Source of the DNA: Vibrio variabilis
GTDB taxonomy: Bacteria > Pseudomonadota > Gammaproteobacteria > Enterobacterales > Vibrionaceae
NCBI RefSeq assembly: GCF_003263785.1
Contig: NZ_JYJK01000105.1
Span: forward strand, 1-64,000
DNA length: 64,000 nucleotides
Direction: 5' to 3'
In this document: one piece after another, positions 57,858 to 64,000 of the stretch
How positions within the stretch are numbered: the stretch's first letter is position 1
Layout of the letters: each line of letters starts with the position of its first letter
Position numbers and translations under genes: made by a program
Notes under the pieces: generated by a model
The model's database searches: none
What the model was told of the DNA's origin: nothing
The model's input: only the letters and a program-made list of their open reading frames with translations

Positions 57858-59477
57858 TTACATATTGGCAGAAATGTAGGGACCAGAGGCATAATGGCAG
57901 CCAATAGCTTTGAGGGACTCTAGTTGGCCTTGTGTTTCAACACCTTCGGCAATAGTCTCAATGTTTAGCACTTTGGCGAGACTGACAATCGCTTTCGCCA
58001 CCTGCTCTACTGAACGATCTTGTGCGATTTCTGCTACCAACTGCGCGCCAACTTTAAGCTTTTGCAATGGCAGTTCGCGAAGCTCGGATATAGATATGTG
58101 ACCCATACCAAAATCTGCCACGGTAATTTGACAACCAAGCTCAACTAATTGGTACAGCTCATCCACACAACGTTTCTTAGACAACATGTCCTCGAACACT
58201 TCAAGCACCAAACAATGCGCTGGAAGATGATACTTGGTGAGAATCTCTGTTACTTCTTTAATAAACAATCCATGACCAAAGTTCTTAGAAGAGACTTTTA
58301 CCGCCACGGTTTTTAGTTCACCAACCGAGGCGTACTTACACGCTTGCTCGATAGTGAACAAATTCAGTTTTCGGATCAGCTGAGACTCTTCGGCGATAGG
58401 AATGAACTCAAATCTATCCACATCACCGAACATCGAGTCGCTCCACTCTAGTCGACTTTTAAAGGCAACAATACGATGCGTTTCAAGCTCAACAACGGGT
58501 AAGAAGCTGACCTCTAGCTTGTGTGATTCGATAGCTTGTGAGAGGCGTTGAGCCATCGCTGTTTTGCGCCCCCACTGCTCACCCATTGCTTCGTCATAAC
58601 TCATCCAGGTGGTTTGACACTGCTTGGCACGGTACATAGCGAGATCCGCTTGCTTTAGTAGCAGACTGGTTGGCACGTTGCGACTCACGTTTGTGGTCAC
58701 TCCTACAGACGCAGAACCTCGTTCAGATTTATTACCGACTTCGATGAAGGCGATGGCATCAACCAAATGTTGAGCGTAATGCTCCGCCCGAGTTTGTGAG
58801 CAATTAGGCAGGAGTGCGACAAACTCATCCCCACCAAGTCTAGCAACAACACCGTTGTCCCCTACTGCCGCTCTAAAGCGCTTCGCTACATCTTGAAGGA
58901 ACAAATCGCCGAAATCATGCCCTTTACTGTCGTTGATAGACTTAAACTCATTGAGATCGATTAACAACAACGAATACGGGTGATCTGTTTGTTGTTCTTC
59001 AACAAGAAAACGTTGCAGATGCTCAAAGAAAGAGGTGCGGTTTGGAAGACGAGTCAGCGGATCAAAATAAGCGAGATCGCTCAGTTTATCGTTGAGGTGT
59101 TTTTCAGACGTCACATCGCGTTTGACCGCAATGTAATAGGACTTGCCCAAATAGTTGAAAGGACTGATATGAGCATGTTCGATAAACAGCGAGCCGTTTT
59201 TCGTTTTGTTAACCAGTTCGCCTACCCAATCTTTACCTTGAAGCAGCTTCGACCACATATCCTCATAGGTTGCTAATGTGGTTTTTCCTGACTTCAGCAG
59301 TTTCGGGTTTTTGCCCAAGACTTCTTCGCGGGCATAACCAGTTAGCTTGACGAACTGATCGTTGACGAAACAAATTTGAGCTTGTTCGTCAGTAATAATG
59401 ATAGCAACAGACGCGCTCTCTAGCGCCGACTCCATCAAACCTAACGACAATTCAAAATCCATATAACGCAACGCCAT
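57858..59477 (-). CDS. PAS-GGDEF-EAL protein with degenerate EAL domain
   Basis: A cyclic-di-GMP signalling protein. A PAS sensor (SVAIIITDEQAQICFVNDQF) is followed by a GGDEF domain with an intact RLGGDEF and no RxxD inhibitory site five residues before it. The EAL domain then has FKSRLEW where EALLRW is expected and ADFGMG for DDFGTG. VSSKNF replaces the usual NLSPxxF, although the Glu in VLEVFED and AEGVET remain. It is likely a diguanylate cyclase with an inactive phosphodiesterase domain. No transmembrane segment was seen. The start is unsure: ATG 59477 or 59462, or further up to 59576; none has a good ribosome site. Confidence 0.85.
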   Translation of the reverse strand: MALRYMDFELSLGLMESALESASVAIIITDEQAQICFVNDQFVKLTGYAREEVLGKNPKLLKSGKTTLATYEDMWSKLLQGKDWVGELVNKTKNGSLFIEHAHISPFNYLGKSYYIAVKRDVTSEKHLNDKLSDLAYFDPLTRLPNRTSFFEHLQRFLVEEQQTDHPYSLLLIDLNEFKSINDSKGHDFGDLFLQDVAKRFRAAVGDNGVVARLGGDEFVALLPNCSQTRAEHYAQHLVDAIAFIEVGNKSERGSASVGVTTNVSRNVPTSLLLKQADLAMYRAKQCQTTWMSYDEAMGEQWGRKTAMAQRLSQAIESHKLEVSFLPVVELETHRIVAFKSRLEWSDSMFGDVDRFEFIPIAEESQLIRKLNLFTIEQACKYASVGELKTVAVKVSSKNFGHGLFIKEVTEILTKYHLPAHCLVLEVFEDMLSKKRCVDELYQLVELGCQITVADFGMGHISISELRELPLQKLKVGAQLVAEIAQDRSVEQVAKAIVSLAKVLNIETIAEGVETQGQLESLKAIGCHYASGPYISANM

Positions 59478-59708
59478 GTTTACAACTAATGTTTTACCGA
59501 GTATTACAAAGCGAACATGATAGGGTTTAATGGAACCAACATCAAATAAAACGTCAAAAAGCCGATGATTTAGCAACAGTTTTTTGACGCACCATAAACT
59601 ATTGGTACTAATTTAGATAACCAAAGAGAAAGTCACCTAACATGTGCCCACATTAGGTGACCTAAAGACAAGTTGGCAAGCGCCACAAAGCGCAATTGAG
59701 AGCGGGTT

Positions 59709-60278
59709 CTAATCGTTATTGATTTGTTTGATAACTCGACATGGGTTACCTACTGCAAGCGTGTTGGCCGGAATGTCTTTAGTGACCACACTGCCCGCAC
59801 CAATCACTGCATTATCACCTATCGTAACGCCGGGACAAACGATCGCCCCTCCGCCGATCCAAACGTTATTGCCGATTTTAATGGGTAAACCAAATTCAAC
59901 TTCGTCTTCAACGCGGCCTTTGACATCTAATGGATGACCTGCCGTGTAGATTTGAACATTTGGCGCGAATAGTACGTTGTCTCCAATTTCGACCACGTTG
60001 ACATCCAGGATCACGCAATTGAAGTTTCGCGTAGAAGTTCTTACCTACGTGAATGTTTTCTCCATAGTCGCAGCGAAACGGGGCTCAAGATATAGGTTAC
60101 CTTTACGGTTAGGGATCAACGCTTCTTGCGCTTCCTTCCATTCGGGTGTGTTCGGAATGCTATCGTTGAGTTTCTTTAGTGTATGGCGGCACCTCACTCG
60201 CGCGGATAGCAGCTCTTCATCCCAAGCTAAATAAGGCTCGCCTGCCAGCATTTTTTCTCGTTCTGTTCTTGTCGACAT
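59709..60278 (-). CDS. maa: maltose O-acetyltransferase, two compensating indels
   Basis: A hexapeptide-repeat acetyltransferase acting on maltose or related sugars. The N-terminal Maa/NodL cap is MSTRTEREKMLAGEPYLAWD. The left-handed beta-helix includes IGDNVLFAPNVQIYTAGHPLD with the catalytic His, then NVWIGGGAIVCPGV. A missing C at about 60075 and an extra A at T60025-60027 shift the frame for about 16 codons and then restore it; the corrected middle reads RFRCDYGENIHVGKNFYANF. ATG 60278 has GGAAGAA upstream. Length about 189 residues, as expected. Confidence 0.9.
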
Positions 60279-60421
60279 CTTTTCTTCCAACAATGTTACG
60301 GACTGTTTGTATTCAAAAACGTAATATTGAGGACAATGTCAGAATTCTGTCATAGCAGCACCATATTTTCTTCGAATCGTTGCCGCCATCACACTTGGTG
60401 GAATTAAAATGAGAAGTAAAT

Positions 60422-61113
60422 TTAGTCGGCTGAGAGAAGTTTTATCAGCGCTTTTGCAGCGGCCTCAGAGCTGGCTGGGTTTTGGCCTGTCACGAGTAGA
60501 CCGTCAACGACAACATACTCTTGCCAGTCGGGTGCATTGGAAAAACTCGCGCCACGCTTTACAAGTTCATCTTGCAGCGAAAAAGGCACAATATCTGTTA
60601 ACCCAACGGCCTGCTCCTCGCTGTTACTAAAGCCCGTGACCTGTTTACCTTCAACCATTGGGGATTCGTCTTCATTGGCGGCATTAATCAATACTCCAGC
60701 GGCATGGCAGACAGCCCTATCGGTTTATGAGCAGTATAGAAGTCGTCAATCAATGTGACAGAGTCTGGGTCACAAGTTAGATCCCAAAGCGGGCCGTGAC
60801 CACCTGGATAAAATACCGCATCATAGTCCGCTTCTCTTACTTCTACCAAGCGGAGAGTGTTAGTTAGATGGGTTTTCGCCACTTCGTCAGCTTCGAAACG
60901 TTGAGTGGCCGGAGTTTGCTGCTCGGCTAGTTGGCTGTTTGGGTCAATTGGAGGGTGGCCACCAGCGGGTGAACATAATGTGATATGCAAGCCGGCATCT
61001 TTGAACACATAGTAAGGCGCAGCAAACTCCTCAAGCCAAAAGCCAGTTTTGTGTTCAGTCTCTCCCATCCGACTATGTGATGTTAGAACCATCAGAATTT
61101 TTTTTTGGCTCAC
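60422..61113 (-). CDS. DJ-1/PfpI-family class I glutamine amidotransferase-like protein, frame interrupted
   Basis: A DJ-1-superfamily protein of about 230 residues related to Hsp31-like chaperones or glyoxalases. Motifs are LTSHSRMGETEHKTGFWLEE, VFYPGGHGPLWDLT and, after correction, the nucleophile elbow GAVCHAAGVL. The one-base loss (C60715-60717, G4 to G3 on the coding strand) falls exactly at that elbow. It replaces it with GLSAMPLEY and a stop. A GTG start at 61113 is used because GGAG precedes it. Chaperone or detoxifying role cannot be separated by sequence. Confidence 0.88.
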
Positions 61114-61174
61114 TCTCTGCTCTCCATTAGGCGCTCTTTATAAACCTAGTGAAATGCTGAGATTTTTCAAATAC

Positions 61175-61202
61175 AAAGGATGATTAATCATCATCCTTTT
61201 TC
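61175..61202. terminator. terminator after the GST gene
   Basis: AAAGGATGA / TCATCCTTT stem with a seven-base loop, T-rich on the right and A-rich on the left, between the GST stop and the DJ-1 gene start. Confidence 0.65.
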
Positions 61203-61238
61203 CTTCCATTCGGCATTTAACGAAAGTGCGGCTAGAAT

Positions 61239-61856
61239 TTAATTTTGTATAGCCGGACGAGAGGAGACGTCATCAAACCAACGCTTGATGTTATGGTTGG
61301 TCTCGAACACATCAACCTTGAGCGCATTGACCGCGACAAAAACAAAAATATAGGCACTGATGTCTGCAATGGTGTAATTGTCTGTCGCCACGTACTTAGA
61401 CTTACCCAACTGCTTGTCGAGTTTAGGCAAGAATAACTCAACTCGATGCTTCGCTTCTTCTCCCCATGCTTCAACGCAATTTTCTCGGTCGCTGTAGATA
61501 CCTGATAGATTTCTAAACGCCTGGAATGCATTTTGGATGCCGTCAATCTCGACGATGCGATTCCACATTTCAACCTTGGCTCGCTCTAGTGTGCTGGCGC
61601 CAAATAGGTTGAGATCGTTTGGCGTAATTTCATCAAAATAGCGGCTGATTGCTACCGTTTCACTGAGGTAAGTGCCATCATCCAACTCAAGCAATGGTAC
61701 TTTTCCGTTTACGCTTTTGTCCTGATAACTTTGGTCTAGGTTTCCCCCTTCCCTAACATTCACTTCCACTCTTTCGATATCGGTAACACCAATTTCTTTT
61801 AGAAATAGATTGAGGCGCTTCGAGCTGACTGTGACCGAGTGATCATACAATTTCAT
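61239..61856 (-). CDS. glutathione S-transferase family protein
   Basis: A 205-residue GST. The N-terminal thioredoxin-like domain has MKLYDHSVTVSSKRLNLFLK and the cis-Pro motif GKVPLLELDDGTYLSETVAI with the glutathione-contacting Glu-Thr. The helical C-terminal domain ends with YVATDNYTIADISAYIFV, the N-capping box. It is transcribed divergently from the TetR regulator, whose operator arms overlap this promoter. AAAGGAATG precedes ATG 61856. Intact. Confidence 0.9.
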   Translation of the reverse strand: MKLYDHSVTVSSKRLNLFLKEIGVTDIERVEVNVREGGNLDQSYQDKSVNGKVPLLELDDGTYLSETVAISRYFDEITPNDLNLFGASTLERAKVEMWNRIVEIDGIQNAFQAFRNLSGIYSDRENCVEAWGEEAKHRVELFLPKLDKQLGKSKYVATDNYTIADISAYIFVFVAVNALKVDVFETNHNIKRWFDDVSSRPAIQN

Positions 61857-61935
61857 GTGTTCATTCCTTTTGGCACGTAGTTTTTAGAGAATTACCATCT
61901 TTATGGACTTTTTGTTTGACCCGCTTTGATTTCTA

Positions 61936-61979
61936 ACCGATCGTTTAGATATACTCTATGCAATAACTAAACGATCGGT
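61936..61979. promoter_or_regulatory. paired TetR operator and divergent promoters
   Basis: Two perfect 13-base inverted arms, ACCGATCGTTTAG (61936-61948) and CTAAACGATCGGT (61967-61979), with centres 31 bases apart. Rightward TTGATT, an 18-base spacer and TATACT (61949-61954) put the left arm in the tetR promoter spacer. Leftward TTGACC (61977-61982) puts the right arm over the GST -35. One bound repressor could block both genes. Confidence 0.8.
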
Positions 61980-62063
61980 CAAGAATTAATTAGTGAATGA
62001 CGGCAAGTACTTGTACAATGACCAGCAAGTACAGTTTGACGTGGTTTTATCTCCGAGGGGCGT

Positions 62064-62660
62064 ATGGCAAGAAAAGCCAATTTTTGTAAGCAAGAAAAGC
62101 TAGAGCAAGCGATGATGCTGTTTTGGAGTAAGGGCTATGCCAATACGTCTATTAGCGATCTGACTGACACTCTTGCTATTAATCGCTTTAGTCTTTACAA
62201 CAGCTTTGGTGACAAAGAGGCGCTTTATTATCAAGCGCTTGATAACTACTTAACCTCGGTTTCATTTCCCAAGCTAGAGCCGCTTCGAGACTCAGGATCT
62301 GGCGTTGACACCCTCTGTCAATTTCTCAAGGCATTTGCTGACAAACAAAAGCAAGACAGCTGTGGCTGTTTTATTCAGAATGCCGTCGTTGAGCATGCGG
62401 GTGAAAATGACGAGGTATTAAAACGCAGCAACATGCTGTTCGATACTCTAGAGCAGGCTATTGTTGCAACACTAACTCACGCTAAACAGCGCCTTGAAAT
62501 CAGCAACGAACAAGATGTCACTGCAATAGGGCAGTTTGTTATCTGCCAAATGCAAGGAATGCGAGTACTTGGCAAGGCCAAACGCTATACAGAAATTGAT
62601 GTCGCCACAAAAGTCCTTTGTGACTTTTTGAAAGGGCTCAGTGTAAAAACAACCTCTTGA
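62064..62660 (+). CDS. TetR-family regulator of the divergent GST
   Basis: A 198-residue TetR repressor. The HTH is residues 10-50 (AMMLFWSKGYANTSISDLTD, then LAINRFSLYNSFGDKEALY). A C-terminal ligand domain with Cys residues (QDSCGCFIQNAV) is similar to regulators that sense reactive compounds. GAGGGG precedes ATG 62064. The operator between it and the GST implies autoregulation and control of the GST. Intact. Confidence 0.9.
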   Translation: MARKANFCKQEKLEQAMMLFWSKGYANTSISDLTDTLAINRFSLYNSFGDKEALYYQALDNYLTSVSFPKLEPLRDSGSGVDTLCQFLKAFADKQKQDSCGCFIQNAVVEHAGENDEVLKRSNMLFDTLEQAIVATLTHAKQRLEISNEQDVTAIGQFVICQMQGMRVLGKAKRYTEIDVATKVLCDFLKGLSVKTTS

Positions 62661-62677
62661 TGAGAAAATCCAAGAGG
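62653..62677 (+). terminator. weak terminator after tetR
   Basis: CCTCTTG / CAAGAGG seven-pair stem spanning the stop codon, with a poor U-tract (CTGCTTTA). Confidence 0.4.
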
Positions 62678-62714
62678 CTGCTTTAGTGGGGCTGTGATGC
62701 CGCATATCGCTCGA

Positions 62715-63644
62715 TTATTTATACCCGCCTTCAATCATCGGCTCTGCTAATCGCAAACGCACTTTGTTGCGCTGTATTGCCTCTGGCGGCAAGCTGATAA
62801 AGCCAAACTGGTTTAATGTTGGCTTCGATGCATCAGACAGCGTCAGACTGATAAAGTATTCTTCCTGCTGATTAAAATGTTCTCGGTTCGGGGGTAAGTC
62901 GAGGTACATGTAGTAAACACTCGCCAGTGGATAACGTCCTGACAATATGGTTTCTTTATTCACATCGTACGACTCACCAAAGTTATCAATGACGTTTAGC
63001 AAGTTTTGATCGTTAAGATCATCGGTGTAAACCGAATAGCCAATCGCGTCTGACTGCGAGGAGATTTCACTTAGCAATGCGGGCTTGTCGATAACAAAAT
63101 TCGTCGTCGCAAACTCAGCATTGTCGCACGCGACCCACTGAGCAAACGTATCATGTCCTTTTAGTTGATTGTCGATAGCAAATGGAACCATAACGCCAAG
63201 CTCTGTGCCTTGACTATCACGCCAGCGAGTGACGTTAAGCTGCTGGTTACAACCAAAAACGTCCTTAAGCTCAGCAAGGGTTATGGCTTGAGCTGGATTG
63301 TCTTGATTAGCAATAATGGCGATAACGTCAGCGGTAAAAAATAGCTCGGTAGGCTTATAACCTCTTAAATGAGTAAACTTTGCCACTTCATCATCTTGCC
63401 ATTTCCGTGAACTAATACCGAGTAGCAGGTTGTCTTTGGTTAAACTTGTCGCGATATCTTCACTAGCCTGGACATCAATATCGAGTTTCCTGGCTTGTAT
63501 CAATGCTTCCATAAGCGGCACGAGATTGGGTTCAACGGCCACTTTAGAATGTAGCGCACCCAGCGTCTCTGCTTGTAGCAATGGTGAGACTATCATTCCA
63601 CAAGAGAGTGCTGCAGTGCTAAACGCTTTCAAAGTCTTAGTCAC
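62715..63644 (-). CDS. exported PstS-like substrate-binding protein
   Basis: A protein of about 309 residues with a signal peptide ending LLQA and a PBP-like (PstS-type) fold. Phosphate-family cues are DIDVQASEDIATSL, FTADVIAIIANQDNP and ITLAELKDVFGCNQQLNVTRW. A GTG start at 63644 with GGAGG seven bases upstream is used; it overlaps the preceding gene's stop by eight bases. The pairing with an OmpA-type gene and absence of a permease suggest a surface or sensory role rather than transport. Confidence 0.8.
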   Translation of the reverse strand: MTKTLKAFSTAALSCGMIVSPLLQAETLGALHSKVAVEPNLVPLMEALIQARKLDIDVQASEDIATSLTKDNLLLGISSRKWQDDEVAKFTHLRGYKPTELFFTADVIAIIANQDNPAQAITLAELKDVFGCNQQLNVTRWRDSQGTELGVMVPFAIDNQLKGHDTFAQWVACDNAEFATTNFVIDKPALLSEISSQSDAIGYSVYTDDLNDQNLLNVIDNFGESYDVNKETILSGRYPLASVYYMYLDLPPNREHFNQQEEYFISLTLSDASKPTLNQFGFISLPPEAIQRNKVRLRLAEPMIEGGYK

Positions 63645-64000
63645 GAGGCGCCTCCACACTAGTTGAGCTGGTCAAACTTTTCTCTGAAGTAAAAATATCC
63701 CACTGTTGAGTGGCTGACATTTCAGGATGATAGAACACCGCAATGGTTCGGCGTTTACGTTGCTTGAGCTTTTCGGTGTAAAAAGTCACCTCAGTAAACT
63801 CCTGCTCTGAGACTCGTGCGCTATCAATGCCTTTTTGCTCCAGCGCTTCTTTAATCGCTGCCGTTCTGCGCTTAGCCAATGCGCGGTTGTAATCGTTAGT
63901 ACCTTCGGAACTGGTATCACCAATTAACACCACGCTTGCTTGCGGGGTTTGTTTTAGCATGTTTGAGAGTTCAGCTACCTTCGGCTCTTGATCGGGACGT
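63637..64000 (-). CDS. OmpA-family C-terminal domain protein, cut by the window edge
   Basis: The C-terminal end of an OmpA-like, peptidoglycan-binding outer-membrane protein; the frame is open to base 64000. The OmpA motif is recognisable in VVLIGDTSSEGTNDYNRAL and KRRTAAIKEALEQKGID, with the Asp and Arg that contact peptidoglycan. Its stop overlaps the start of the PstS-like gene, so the two are translationally coupled. The N-terminus is outside the window. Confidence 0.8.
   Translation of the reverse strand, partial: RPDQEPKVAELSNMLKQTPQASVVLIGDTSSEGTNDYNRALAKRRTAAIKEALEQKGIDSARVSEQEFTEVTFYTEKLKQRKRRTIAVFYHPEMSATQQWDIFTSEKSLTSSTSVEAPRD

Noticed and set aside
2205..61113. Programmed ribosomal frameshifting at the breaks
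   Set aside because: Slippery heptamers and downstream pseudoknots are absent, and the breaks hit unrelated genes and a tRNA.
1..64000. CRISPR array, IS element, prophage or integron
   Set aside because: No repeats with spacers, transposase, integrase or attC-like sites were seen in the window.

Overview
The window looks like accessory and housekeeping DNA from a Vibrio or close Vibrionaceae relative. The pointers are gene content and protein similarity from memory: rnb, ravA-viaA, a six-gene Mrp antiporter operon, a cio-type oxidase, an rbs operon, pullulanase and vibrio-like tRNA genes. In V. cholerae the rbs, mrp and ravA genes lie on chromosome II, so this is probably chromosome II of a vibrio. 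That is inference; no species can be named. I see no IS element, prophage, CRISPR array or integron.

One property dominates. About 28 single-base indels interrupt otherwise normal genes, and nearly all are one missing base in a run of identical bases. Affected are rnb, pulA, a surface protein, a photolyase, ravA, a viaA paralogue, ltaE (three times), yjeH, a nitroreductase, mrpA (four times), mrpC, an uspE-like gene, rhlE (twice), tldD, cioB, rbsB, maa, a DJ-1 gene and even the acceptor stem of tRNA-Leu. This is the signature of uncorrected sequencing error, not of gene decay. Such genes are listed once across their full extent with the break marked.

Layout. 1-6.2 kb: RNA metabolism (deaD, rnb), a DUF3024-like protein, a PstS-type binding protein and ybjQ. 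6.2-13 kb: pullulanase and a large repeat-containing surface protein. 13.2-15.8 kb: tRNA-Leu and two identical tRNA-Cys genes around a PspB-like protein and a photolyase/cryptochrome. 15.9-20.8 kb: viaA-ravA-viaA, an AAA+ MoxR ATPase flanked by two VWA partners. 20.9-25.2 kb: Nudix hydrolase, threonine aldolase, cytochrome c, YjeH exporter and nitroreductase. 25.3-33.8 kb, all leftward: rhlE, uspE-like, a zinc-ribbon protein and mrpA'CDEFG (group 2 Na+/H+ antiporter with MrpA and MrpB fused). 33.9-42.3 kb: acpH, two unrecognised membrane proteins, YitT, a secreted intradiol dioxygenase, a lipoprotein and a U32 protein. 42.6-47.8 kb: a tldD-tldE protease pair and the cioAB bd-type oxidase.

48.2-57.7 kb: selO, an MFS efflux pump, and rbsDACBKR, whose promoter region carries two identical 18-bp RbsR-type palindromes on either side of a CRP-like site. 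57.8-64 kb: a PAS-GGDEF-EAL protein with a degenerate EAL domain, maltose acetyltransferase, a DJ-1 protein, a GST divergent from a TetR regulator across a paired operator, and an OmpA/phosphate-binding-protein pair cut by the window edge. The most unusual candidates are the double-viaA locus, the membrane-protein pair at 34.9-37.2 kb with an internal GLSHxGL repeat, and the tRNA-Leu 3' duplication.
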